64,000 nucleotides of DNA from Chiua virens. Taxonomy: Eukaryota > Basidiomycota > Agaricomycetes > Boletales > Boletaceae. A program made the translations under genes and the position numbers. Shown here piece after piece: positions 36,916 to 48,849 of this stretch (positions are counted from its first letter, which is position 1; every line of letters starts with the position of its first letter). Below the pieces are notes generated by a model. It did no database searches. It worked only from the letters and a program-made list of their open reading frames with translations, and was not told the origin of the DNA. The stretch covers positions 1,860,001 to 1,924,000 of the forward strand of contig JAHNUO010000011.1 of NCBI GenBank assembly GCA_019787685.1, read 5' to 3'.

Positions 36916-39794
36916 TATTGTCCAATAATGTGCATCCGGGAGCTCACTCAGATCGACCACGCTAATCCCCCGGTCACTTGAGCCAGTAAAAAAATACATG
37001 CTTTCTAATATGCAACAACAAATTCCTGGACCTCAAAAAAGGTCCAGGTCTGGCGTCCAATATTGTCGTTTATCTTGACCCTTATATGGTAATGAATTGT
37101 TGTCAGCCGGCAACGGTGGCGCACTCCATGGTAGTTACGATCGTTTGCGATAAGATAGATTATGTAACATTTTGGTACCCCATTAGCTGTGTTGAATTCG
37201 TTTTTCCATATCCCCCCTTTTCTTTATACTGCTCTGCTTCCCTTGCCCTCACACTGTATTCCTTGCCCTTAAATGTGTTTTTTGTTTTGTTTTGATGTAC
37301 TCCCATGTGTTATGATGAAGGTAATAAATCCTGGCTGAAGTGCAATACTCAGGGGGATTGAATGAATGAAAAGAGGGTGAAGGAATGTGATTCTGTTCAA
37401 CCCAGGGACAATGCTGAGTTGGTGAATGATGAGAAATGGATTTTGAGTAGTCTGAGATGAATCCAGGGCAAATCCAGATTAAAACAGATAGAAAAGCAGA
37501 CATGGCAGTCCAAATCCGGATCAAGAAAATACGAGGAGAGTGAGAGAAAACGAATGTCGACTGAAAACAATGTGAGACAGACAGACACGGGCAAAAGCTA
37601 CTGTATTTTGTCAATACAGTGAGTTTTATAGTCCTCAGGAATACCCTCAGACTTGTCCTAAGTAAGGATAATGATAAAAAGAAGGTTTTTGTATGGTATA
37701 AAGTTTGAGGGGCACCGAAACACCCCTGCAAGGGCTGTGTGACAATGTCTAGGCCTATGCTAAGTATGAATAAGGAAAAACAAAACAAAACAAAAGAATC
37801 CTGAGCAATATGAGCACAGGTACAGCAATCTGGATGAGTTCACACATATGATCAAGCATATAATGACAGATTCGAGTGGATGGCTGGTTCGGATTCAGAT
37901 TCGGATGATGACAGCGAGTGGTGGGAATGCACTTTATGAGCACAAGGAATATCTATTCCTATCCTTATGTGTCATGGACTCCGATAGCGCACTCCGTCCC
38001 TGTTCCCGTTGCCTTTTCGGGCCCTGTCCCTGTCGCTTGTGAGTCGCGATCCCCGTCCCTGCCCTTGCCGTCGCTTCCAAACCATGCTCAAACCCCAATC
38101 GTCCCTGTTGCGCCACCATTTTGACTCGCTCTCCATCCCTGTCCCTGTCCTGTCCCCGTCGCGGTCCCTATCCCCGTCCCCGTCCCTGTCCCTGTCCCAT
38201 CCCCGTTGTGGTCCCCGTCCTTGTTCCCGTTGCAGTCCCCGTTGCAGTCCCTGTCCTCGTCCCCGTCCTCGTCCTTGTTCTCAATGGGAGCCTGCCAACC
38301 CGCCATTTCAACTTGCAGTCCATCCCATCACAGTTCCTGTCCTCAGGTCTCCATCCCTGTCACAGTCCCCATCCCCGTTGTTGTCCCCATCCTTGTTCCC
38401 GTCATGATCCCCGTCCCTGTCCCCACCATGGTTCCCGTCCCCATTCCCGTCGTGTGCCCTGACCTGTCTTGGTCATGTGTGTGAAACCCATCTTCAAAGT
38501 ATGTTTTTTTTTTTTGACCGCCAGTTAGACACAATCCCCTTCCAATCATAGACTTACATTCACACTCACACTCACACTCACACAACGCAGATCTAGCACA
38601 GTCTGTACCCAGCAAACCCTATTTTGATCCCTGTGTCCGACCCTGTTCCCGACCCTGCCTCTGTCTCCAACTCACTCCAACCATGTATCAGACCTATCCG
38701 AATCTAGCATACCTGCCAACTCGGAACCCTGCATCCCTATGCGGTGAAGACGGGCCCCGAGTTGACAACACAAAAAGCCCAACTTGAAGTTGCGTCATGG
38801 TGGAGACCCGGCTGTTTCAAACTTTGAAAGCTTGTTCCCAATTCCCCGTTACGTTGCTGATTATGGTACCACTAACACTACATGCTGTAATTTGTATTTG
38901 AGTCAGCCTGGAGCAAATGGTGATTTGGGTATTCAATCTAACTAGCAGTTTTAAGTCAAAGACTTCAAACGTCGTTTCCATGAGCCAGGCCTCACAGACC
39001 TTGCTTCCATCGCTCCATAGAATTTATAAAAGACACTTCCCAACTCAGAGATCACAGACCTTGCTGTCTTCATCCAAGTCGAAGACCGCTTGCTCCTTTA
39101 GCAGCCTGTGGCCATGGCCACACCCACAGACTCCCTTACTACCCAAACGACCGAATGTATCCATTTCCAACGGTTATGCCAGATCTCTTCGCTGACCCCA
39201 ATCACCCATCTTCTCCACTCAGACTCCAAACTTCTCCTAGAAAATCAACCTTGTAAGAAGATGTGGCTTGGTAACTCCAAATCGTGACTTCGTAGACCCG
39301 GGCCTCAGGCCCACTCATTTCACGCCTCTAGCTTCACCTGCCCTCGCTATTTTCTTTTCTGAATGACCCTAGCCTAGTACCGCTCATACTTAGGGAGCAG
39401 TGCCGGTGTGTCTGCTGACAGTGCACTTCTGACTGCTTTGCTAACGACACCCGCGTAGCGTAGGCTGCCGCTGCTGCGTAGCACACCCTGACAATGTCCA
39501 GGGTTGCTTCCAATGGACTCAGAGAGTTCAAGTTATTATGCCCACACGGAATTCCTCTCCTCCATCACTACCGGCTGCTCAGTAACCGAGCGGGCATTTG
39601 ATTATTTGAAGCCAACTCGGAGAGGGTCGACAAAGAGCCCCAGTGGCCTGGTTCCAAGTCGTAGGCGAGGAGCGAGGAGGGAACCGACTCAGGGTTTCAA
39701 TGGTTAAAAGGCTCCAGCGTTTTTCTTAGAATTGTCGCCGCTCATTACTACCTTTTGTCTTCTCCTCGAAATCGAATTTCACCTTTGACCTAGT
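36916..39794. other. Repeat-rich region without a supported gene
   Basis: 2.9 kb. The frames at 37249-37788 (minus) lack convincing structure. It holds a hexanucleotide minisatellite (38.0-38.46 kb) and a (CACACT)n tract at about 38553-38585. The last ~400 bp resemble the sequence upstream of the second zinc-finger copy at 57.85-58.2 kb, including a shared CACACCCTGAC...TGTCCAGGG motif. Confidence 0.5.
37997..38463 (+). repeat. CCCTGT/CCCCGT hexanucleotide minisatellite
   Basis: Dense degenerate repeats of CCCTGTCCCCGTC on the + strand, with longer interspersed words. A sister tract of the same motif lies at 55690-56010, on the far side of the two giant genes. Confidence 0.85.
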
Positions 39795-40059
39795 ATGTCT
39801 GGCTCGAAGTGCACCACCCCCCATTGCCTCTCACCACTCTCGGACCCCACCTCAAGAAAGCATGCGTGGAATTTCCATGTCACCCCTATCGATTTCTCTA
39901 TGAACGGCATGTCCTTGCGCTTTCGTATAAGTGATGGCAAGCTAGTTTGCCCCTTCCCTGGGTGCTCCACATCCTTGAATAGAAGGGACCGAGCGACGAA
40001 ACACGGCCGTGATATGCATAGCCTCTCTGAAGACCTTCTTGTCTTCGAAAAGCCCTCTG
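39795..40059 (+). pseudogene. Truncated C2H2 zinc-finger (OrsD-like) gene, first exon only
   Basis: The frame gives 88 residues, MSGSKCTTPHCLSPLSDP... with a C2H2 zinc finger (CPFPGCSTSLNRRDRATKHG, ending RDMH), and runs to a consensus donor CTCTG|GTGAGTG. It is a close paralogue of the first exon at 58198-58456, same length class and same donor, but the downstream exons found there (58512-59034) are not found here; the sequence passes into repeats and palindromes. Such N-terminal fingers are found in OrsD-type proteins that often accompany transposon or RecQ-like helicase genes (general knowledge, not shown here). It could still be the 5' exon of a longer unresolved gene. Confidence 0.5.
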
Positions 40060-40939
40060 GTGAGTGACCATTCTAGTACATTTTTACAAATACATTAGGG
40101 TAAGGGTAAGGTTCGGGTAAGGAAATGACTACATGTATGGCGCACTTCAAGGTATATGTGATATGCGCACAATCCAACAATATAAACTACTAATATAAAA
40201 GCTATATACCAAACCAAAAATGGTAATTTGACTGCATATTACACAATCACGACAGCATTTGAATTATTTAGGACAGAGCACAAAATATAAATAATACATT
40301 GTGAGTTTAAGATAAGTCTAAATTGAGCAGGTGAAGTTATTTGCACATGTGTGATGATGTCGCCTGCTGCATTTAGACTTATCCGAAAGGTAAAATTAAT
40401 TATTCATGTTGTGTACGTAGTCTAAGTTTGAAGTACATGTATGAAGAATGGATCAGATGGCGCACTTCCACAAGTGAATGAAATGCGCGAAATATATGAA
40501 TAATTAGCTCTACAGTACGTTGACATCCATGGAACTGTAGGAGTACGGGACACCCGGGACAGGTTGGACGGGTGTCCATGGGTGTGGGTTGCCATATATG
40601 GAACTACCATGGATCATGGGGTGCAAGCGCACATCCCTGACCTCCTACACCTCACGGACCTCACCTGTCTTCCCCGCTCTGCTACCCCTACGCATAGATC
40701 ACTTGACGACGACGACGTGGCGAACAACCGTGTGCCACCTGGAGACGGCGAAGTCACAAAGTGCTGCGATGACGACGCAGGACATTGTCGCATCGCTGTA
40801 GTGCTGCACTGGGACGTCACCTACTGTGGACTCCCCCTTCCTTCCCCCTCAGGCTCCTCTGTGCCACCTCACCTCACTATTTCGATTTCCCTGCTTGAGG
40901 CTCGAGGAGCCGGACGCGAGGAATGCCACGACGACCCCC

Positions 40940-41600
40940 CTGCTCTCCTCTCCCCACACCCCACGATGGCGACCCACCACCAGTTCATTGTGACGAGACG
41001 ACAACGACAACGACGACTCCACTCCACCTCCCTCCCTCTCCCTCCTGGAGGCTTGACGAGGCGAAGGTGACGAACGAGGTGACGACACCCCTCCTCTTCT
41101 GTCCCCACACCCATGATGGCGACCCACCACCGGTTCATCGTGACTCCTCCTCCTCCTCCTCCCATCTTCTCTGTCTCTGTCTCCTCCTCCCCCCTCGAGG
41201 CTCGAAGAGTTGGACACAACGAATGGCACGATGACCCCCCTCCTCACCTCTCCCCACACCCCACGATGGCGACCCACCACCGGTTCGTCGCGACGAGACG
41301 ATGACGACGAATCCACTTCTCCTCCCTCCCTCTCCCTCCTGGAGGCTTGACGAGTTGAATGTGATAAACGAGGTGACGACACCCCTCCTCTTCGCTCCCA
41401 ACACCCCATGACGGCGACCCACTACCGGTTCATTGTGACAACGACAACTCCTCCACCTCTGTTCTCTGTCTCTGTCTCCTTCCCCCCCTCGAGGCTCAAC
41501 GAGTCGGACCCGACGAATGAGGTGATGACCCAGGCCCCCTCCACACCCCATGATGACGACCCACCACCGGTTTGTCGCGATGAGACGAGGATGCGATATA
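40940..41600. repeat. ~150-bp tandem repeat, about five diverged copies
   Basis: The word GATGGCGACCCACCACC and close variants recur at about 40965, 41114, 41265, 41410 and 41553 (spacing 143-151), each followed by GGTTCATTGTGAC-like text and a Pro/Leu-coding C-rich stretch. Copies are diverged. The long frames across it (for example 40849-41409 minus) are repeat-derived and not supported as genes. Confidence 0.75.
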
Positions 41601-42286
41601 TGTCGCATTGTCGAAACGTCGCGTTTACTGCCCTATACCTTAAGGCTCCTGCACCTTGCCCTCTCACGCCTCCCCCTGCAAGTCATACGCTGCTCCTCAC
41701 TCCTCACCCTCCAACCCTTTGTGTGAGGGCGACGAGATCGAATGGGACATGACACGACACGACGACGACGCGGCAATGAGTCGCATTGTTGTTGTGTCGT
41801 GTTCATCTTGCCTCGTCTTCACATCGACCTCTCCTCGCGTGCAGGCTTCGGATCGCCAGATCATGAGAAGGCCAGGACACGAGTGCTCCCACGCGTCAAC
41901 TCCCTTTGTAGCCCTCACCCACACCTGTCGTGCGAGGTGGACACGAATGCCACAATGAGCCACAATGATAATGCCGCGCGGTGAGACAATATCAAAGTGT
42001 ATCACTGAGCCTGCACGTCACCCTCCCTGCCAGAGCACGTTACCTACCCTCCTCCATGGATCTTTGTACCACCTCACCCTCGACCACATGGATGGATGGC
42101 ACAATGACACGATGTGAAAACGAAGAGGACGAGGATGAGGACGAGGACGAGGATGCGGCATGGCACGGCAAAGTGATACGACGTGCCAGGACCACTCCTC
42201 TGTCCTTCTCTGCAGTGTGTGTTCAGGTCACTGCAGACAAGAAGGAGGACACAGCGCCATGACACAACGCAACGTGCTACGAAGAA

Positions 42287-42287
<1 letters not shown>

Positions 42288-42318
<31 letters not shown>
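42288..42318. repeat. (GAC)n microsatellite
   Basis: About ten perfect GAC/CGA triplets. Confidence 0.9.
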
Positions 42319-42912
42319 TCCCTCCTGTTCTCCCCTCCCCCCTCCGTCTCCATGCCACCTCCACGCCAACAACGTCACACGACAACATCGACACAGTGAA
42401 GACGAGAGGATAACACAACGCGCCGACGATGCGACACATTGTGGCATTGTCCACGCGTTGTGTTCAACCCTTGTGGATGTTGAATCACACCGGCCGATGT
42501 GACTGCCGACTCAGCAGGCGATGAAAACACCGCAGAAACCACAATCACAACGAAGACATGAAGCGACACGACCAGAACGATCGTGGCGAGTCAAGTTGTC
42601 GACCGAGAATCGGCGCCAACTTCTGGTGCCTTCTCCACTGGGAACACGCAGGCCAAGGTGAGCCCATAGCTGAGATGTATACTTTTCTGACAGTAGAATA
42701 ATATATAAGTACGATACAAATGAATGTGATATAGCGCGAGTAATACAGCTGAATGGCGCACTTGTAATATACAATGATATGCGCGGATAAGCAGAAGCGC
42801 CGATAGCACGTGATGTAAACGCTCGTAATACCAAATTGAGAAAGTTAAAATGAAAGAATAAGTGGTATCAGATCAATTCGAATATTTGTACCACGATCTA
42901 CGATCTAACCAC

Positions 42913-45900
42913 ATGCCCAAAAATACGACCGATACGAAGGGGAAGGGGAAGGGATCCGAAACGGCGATGAAGAAAAAAGGGAGAAGTGAAGGAGAAGGGG
43001 GTGGATCGAAGGTGAGTGATACAATACAATTGACAGAGTACACGAAGCTGAAAGTAAGTAAAAAATACAGAATACCGTCGGATCTTCTTTGTTGCTGAAT
43101 AAAGGGCAAGTGAAGACGGGAACGTTCACAGCCGCAGAGAAGGCGGATGTCGAGAAGGACAAGCGGCTGTCGAGCGCGTTGATCGGGTATTCGAAGTTCG
43201 ACGTGGTGACCAACAAGTCGAAGATGACGTTCCGTCGGTGGAACGACCGGGACTTGATCAAGGACCAGGTGAACAAACTGGTAACGTCGTTCATGGTCGA
43301 CGGAGTCAACCGGTTCAAGGTGGCGAATGCGATCCCGGTTGCGATCCGGAAGGAGGACGTCAAGGCAGGCAGCTATGGGTCTGACGGGCATGCGATGGAA
43401 GACCTGAAATATATGGAACTGACCTTAGATGCACAGAAGCGTGTGATTGAAACCGGGCAATCGGCGATCATTGTTGCGAGCGGGCAGCATCGAATTGCAG
43501 CATTGGAGCAATACCACACGTTTCTCGGTAAAGCGAAGAAAGAGAGCGTGAGGGGAATGAAGGCACTGGAGAAGACGAAGCTCACGGACGTCGACGACAT
43601 GGAGATCGACGAGGAGAACAAGATCGCGAAGCCGAAGCGAGATGAGATTGACGGTTCTATAGCGTTTGGTGGAGAGTGGATCGTGATCATTTATGACCTA
43701 GGTGAGTCGTTGATTTCATTGTGGTAACCGTCTAGTTGACACGGTGCACATCGATTGACGCTCGATGTGCGGCATACTTTCTGCGCACATCAGTGTGTAC
43801 TCGATATGCGCCAGATCATACACATGCATACACGGTATGTTCGATTGCGTCAGGCTGACACTAATTTGTAGACAAATTGGACTACGAACTTGGGCTACAC
43901 CTCTCTAGAAACCAATACGAACACGTATATAAAGAATCGCCTGAAGAAGGACTTGTACAAAAATTCAAGATGCACTCAGCGAAACCGTCCCCGAAGAATG
44001 ACTGGAAATCAGTGCCGACGCTCGCTGTATCAAAAGGAACCGCATACAAACAAAACGATCTATTGCGTATGGACTACGCGTGGGCGTTCCTGGACAAATT
44101 CGTGCCGATGGGGACGCAGATTTTCGACCGCAAGGGGTCGTTGAAGTTGGCACCTCTTCATTCGACAATGATGGGACCGTCTGGTGGTGTAAGTCCGACA
44201 ACCTAACAGATTTTATTCGACTTGGAATCTAATACTACGCTACAGGTTTTAACGTATTTTTGTGACGCTATGGAGAAGGTCTTCCGGATGTGCTTCAACG
44301 CGAAGGACATGGACTTCGAAGACATCCCGCAAGATGATGCTGCCGCATCAGCATTGATGCTCAAGGATTTGAGGAGACAGGTTCCGATCGTTGAAGCGGT
44401 TTTACCACCGATACGGGACATCGTGAATGCGGCGTTCGTCGAGCACCTGGGACCTGGGACAAGCGCATCTCATGTGTTCGCATGCGGCGAGGACGTTGAG
44501 TGGAGTAGCGCATTCTGGCTGTACGTCGAGACCGTCGTCTCCAGTGTGTCTGACACCGTCGACGAATTGGAGAGGTCCGGAGAGATCGCCATGATGGGAC
44601 TGTCGGATGAAGCCAAGAAGGCGGTGCACAACTGTGCACCGAAAATGCAGTTCGTTCTCAGTCTCGCAAACTGGAACGACGAGCAAGGTTGTATGTTTCC
44701 TTTCATGTGTCGAGCCGTGTATTCACACATGGAAAGTCTACTCGACATTATTCCAGATGCATTGACGGAGGTAAGCAATATATTCCGTTCATTTATTCAG
44801 TTTGTTCCATACTCTATATGCGCTAACCGTTCGTAATCGACTTGTATTGTGTGTACACACATGCGACCTGTGTGTTCGCGCATTTCGATAAAACCCCTAT
44901 TTGCGCAGATCGTCGGTACACACGACATTGTTACTGACCGTTTTTCATCTCACAGTTGTCGATGTGGTTCAGTCCTTACCTAGCGTACAAGGATTTGCAC
45001 CCGCCTCCGTGGAACCCAGGAGCTGACACGGCGGAACTTAGACGTGTGGTGTTGTCGCATCCAGACATCAAGCCATCACGCCGCATTGTCGTTCTTCACA
45101 GTGTACGATTGCACCGCGATTCTTGTCACACGCTGATAAAAAAAACCATACAGATTATGCTGTCAATATGGTACAACTACCCTGCCTACATCAATCTACA
45201 ACGACAACTGACGCAAATGAACATCCCAACACGCCCGAAGAAAGTCATGGAACTACATGCTCTCTTTGGCTACCTCAAGCGATCTGCCAAGAAGGTCGAT
45301 GGAAGCGACACCGACGTTGTTGACGATGATGTCGAAGAAGAAGAGATTGACGACGAGCCGGAAGATATCGAAGGTGTCATGTTGCGCGACTCGGATGCAA
45401 ACGGTGCAGATTCAGATGTGCTGAGAGAAGAGCGTGCGAAGAAGCGGGCAGAGAGGGACTCACGCGACGCAGAACTCAAGGCGTTGCACAACGATGTCAC
45501 GACGATCATCAACGCGTGCAGCAAGTACAAGAAGGACGCTAGCCGCAAGGACCCGAAGACCAACATTCCAGACATAAACGGTCCGTGGAGTCGCGCGTCC
45601 AAACTTACTGGAGAAGCCGTCAACAATGCTCGGTTCCCAGGTAAGCATACTTGGCGATTCCACACGGCAGAGTACAGCGCTATCTCCCTCAGTTCATACT
45701 ACCGACACATGCCCACGCTCGCTGCCATGATCCTCGCAGAGGCCAGCGCTGTCCTCTCGTATCGTCCTGCACTCATTATGTACCAACCGGACGGTGGTGC
45801 TGCATTCCTGCGCAACAAGTTCGAACACGACGCCGCTCGCCATCTCGTTTCGACTTCTTCTACGTCGTCCACACTCGTTCAGAAGACTCTCTCATTAGGA

Positions 45901-47676
45901 AAACAGAAGAACGTATCGAAATGGATACCTCAAGACTACCACGACCCTCCTCCTGGTACCTTGACATGGCCTGACGGGATCTACAACCCGACTTACGTGG
46001 AGTGCGCGTTCTCTCTAGAGCAAGAACTGACCGACTATCACCGCGAGACGAAGCTCGTGCATCAACAACGTGCCTTGCAAAAGGCCGTCGACTACATCGT
46101 GACGGTCCCATCAGCATGGGCCGACTGTACAGGCGCACTCAAGTTCCGCGACAAGCCCGCACTTCACACTGCCGTCGTGACGTCTTTGGTCAACCTAGTC
46201 GAGGTGTGTGTGTTTCGATACCTATTCAGTGTGTCATGTTACATACTGAGATTCATTCAGACAATGAGCGACAACGCATACGTTCAACGTCAATATCCGC
46301 ACGACGATGACTTTGACCCGTTAAAGTCACGCAATCAGGAGGAAAAATTGCGCATCGATGTCCCTGGTCACACGGCGGCTAGATCTACGTCCATTCGATA
46401 CATGGAATCAAGGGCGTTTTATGTTTACACGCGCAAGGAAGCCAACGACTTGTTACATGATCTCCGACAATCATTCTTGAATTCTGTTGAGCTGGCTCAG
46501 GATGGGAGTGAGCTGATGGGCGAGTCTGAGACCATGGGAAGTGCTGAGACGATGGGCAAAGATAAGACGACACAGGAGACGGTCGAGTCACAAGGTTCGT
46601 CGTGTTTCAATCATGTTGCATTTATGTGATTATGTTGATCATCGACGTATTATCATACATACAGAGGTAATTCAACAGGCAGTGGAAGCACGTACCGTGA
46701 CCCCACGCTCTGACGAGAGGATGGACATCGACGACCCTGTAGCGCCACCAGCCGATGAAGCGTCAAGTGAGATAGCGTCTGACGTTTTAGATGAATATCA
46801 CCCGGATCAGATGGAGTGTCGAGTGTCCGCCGATGATGCGACGACTCCGATTGCAACTCAAATGTTACCGCCGAACCCTGATGGTGAGTGTGGTTCATAA
46901 TATTACAATCATCTACGTTGACGTGTGGCCTGCGCACTTCGACGTGTACATGATGTGCGCAATGTATGCGCATTTCACACGATGTGCGATGTGCGCGATA
47001 TATGCGTTTTCATGTAGAGTAAGTGTCTACGATTGTGTATGTCCACAGATATCTCACATTTTAACCTTGACTTTCAGTCTCGTTGATATTCATCAATATC
47101 GTTTCCGTTCGCATCACTAATATTCCGTTCATATTCCTCAGATCACCTGGCCTTCTTATTATCTACGGAATGTGAGTGGCATCGTTCGACATTCACTTCA
47201 CTCCTTATATCTCACATCCAATCGGATTTGTAGCACTCGCGAAAGAGGTTGCCGCCCTTCGCCCACTATCTCACGTATCGACCAGCACCGGTCATACACC
47301 CGAACCTGACACAATCAATTCCGATCAGTATAAGGTTTCTGCCCTCGTCTCATCAGACAACGATCCAATTCTACACAAGCGCGACGCCTCCAAGTCCCTT
47401 TCATCAGTCGATGAAGCCGGCACAATGACAAGTCACTCTTTCTCGCTGCCTCCACACTGCACACTCACCACATCCTTCCCAGAACCACCTCAGAAGAAAT
47501 TTCATCAACGCAAGAAACGTCAGCCGGACCCGCAAGATACCATCGCCAGTCATTCCGATACTCCCGTTCCATCCTCATCCACCGCTCCCAACGCCGTTCG
47601 CACTCGGGCTTCAGGTTCTCGTGCAAAATCCGCGAGACCGGCAAGTTCAAATCAGCTCCCCTACGTCTCCGGTTGA
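42913..47676 (+). CDS. Giant gene A: ParB-like domain protein, unknown function
   Basis: Ten exons: 42913-43011, 43071-43701, 43872-44188, 44246-44770, 44956-45102, 45154-46203, 46261-46594, 46665-46883, 47142-47171, 47234-47676; all phases fit, about 1264 aa. I do not recognise the whole protein. Residues ~70-260 read like a ParB/sulfiredoxin fold: helix LIKDQVNKLVTSFMVDG, strand AIPVAI, the box AIIVASGQHRIAALEQY (compare GERRxRA in ParB), then WIVIIYDLDKLDYELGLHLS, matching the ParB xVPVIVxDLxDxxALELALxEN step. An acidic patch lies at VVDDDVEEEEIDDEPED; the C-terminus is Ser/Thr/Pro-rich with basic clusters, perhaps a nuclear signal. The last small exons are less certain. Three introns (2, 4, 8) are unusually long and carry palindromes. 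Confidence 0.75.
43741..43816. repeat. Two palindrome-family hairpins in intron 2 of gene A
   Basis: GGTGCACATCG...CGATGTGCGG and CTGCGCACATC...GATATGCGCC lie back to back. They are degenerate members of the palindrome family, here within a 170-nt intron. Confidence 0.5.
46931..46961. repeat. ~31-bp palindrome in intron 8 of gene A
   Basis: TGCGCACTTCGACG...TGATGTGCGCA. A second partly overlapping hairpin (ATGCGCATTT...GATGTGCGCG) follows. The host intron (46884-47141) is 258 nt, the longest in the gene. Confidence 0.7.
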
Positions 47677-48849
47677 GCTCATCCTTCCATCGCTGTCTTC
47701 GTGTAAGTATGTCTTTTTCCTGTTATCCTGAGCCTTCTATTTACTGCTTCCTGTCGACCCTTGACAGAAATTGTACTTGTAGCATCGTGTAGTCTGTATC
47801 CTCATGTCGTATTGTCAAATCTTGTACCCAGTGAATGGGATCTGTTTGCTGTATCTCCAATGACTCACATCGTGTGTTTCTTACAATGTCATCTCGTTCC
47901 ATTCATTCAGACAAAAAGGTCTATTCCTTGTCGAACTTGGATCACACGACCACCTGTCACAATATGTCAGGACAAACGAAACAGGTATCTCATGATGAAA
48001 CAGAAACGAAAACACAAACCACATTTACGCTTCCTTCTCCCTTGGCTGCACATTTCCCCCTGCCTTCATATACTCTTTGGACTTGCATTCGCATTTCAAC
48101 CATCACACAGATAACACGCGACTCTAAGCCTTCAGGTTGCCACGACCAGCTTTCACAACAGGTAAGCACACAGACAACGACCATGGCATTAAACAGAAAC
48201 GAATACACGTACCACATTGACACGAAGTTCCTCCCTTGTCTGCTAATCTTCCCCTGTCTTCATATCCTCTTTGGACTTGCATTTGCATTTCAACCGTCAC
48301 ACAGTTAACACACAACTCCAAACCTTCAGGTTGCCACGACCAGCTATCACAATATGTGAGCACAAATTAAAAATATTGATATCATTATTAAACAGAAACC
48401 AAATCACGAACCGCATTTACACAGGGTTCCTCCCCTCGTCTGCTACTCTTCCCCTCTCTTCATATACTCTTCTGACTTGCATTCGCCTTTCAGCCGTCAC
48501 ACAGATAGCACACACCTCCAAGTGGTCTGGTTGTGATGGCCGCCAGTGATTACAATGTCGATGGAATAGAGTGGTTGTTTATTTACGATTGTCGTCGGTT
48601 ACTGACAAGTCGGACATGTCAATAGTATGTGACATTCGAGTTGAAATAACTCAATTATGCGACATCACCCTTACCCTGCAAAAGCAAACAATAAGTCTAG
48701 ACCAGGGTCGGCACTATCAATTTCAACTTCGTCGTCGAACAGGTAAACACTGTCTCTCTCTCTACATTTTCTCCCTCCACAGGTTTCACTGGAATTTCTG
48801 CCAGCATTGCGTACTCCCGACGTAACCTTGCGCACAGCAATCGATCTCA
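47677..48849. other. Spacer between giant genes A and B
   Basis: 1.17 kb. It contains a ~195-bp tandem repeat in about three copies (listed). Upstream non-coding exons of gene B are possible, since a CCACAG acceptor-like site precedes an open stretch at 48783, but the first sensible ATG is 48850. Confidence 0.5.
47980..48550 (+). repeat. ~195-bp tandem repeat, three copies
   Basis: CTTCATATACTCTTTGGAC and variants recur at 48064, 48259 and 48459, each followed by ACACAG, then GTTGCCACGACCAGC and a GTAAGCAC/GTGAGCAC-like donor. The repeat therefore carries splice-site-like words in each unit. Confidence 0.65.

Larger units (their letters stand above)
40060..42912. other. Repeat region upstream of giant gene A
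   Basis: Contains a degenerate telomere-like run (40093-40124), three copies of the ~31-bp palindrome (about 40139, 40459, 42755), a ~150-bp tandem repeat (40940-41600), and a (GAC)n microsatellite. Many long frames on both strands here are by-products of the repeats. The TATATAAG near 42710 may be the core promoter of gene A. Confidence 0.55.

Noticed and set aside
37249..37788. 179-codon minus-strand frame
   Set aside because: Phe/Ser/Leu-rich translation of AT-rich DNA with no domain; lies in a repeat region.
40849..41608. Overlapping 116-186-codon frames on both strands
   Set aside because: Products of the ~150-bp tandem repeat, with repeated peptides rather than a fold.
45651..45680. 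Possible 52-nt intron starting GTAAGC in exon 6 of gene A
   Set aside because: Splicing to CCCTCAG breaks the frame, while reading through gives a sensible peptide.
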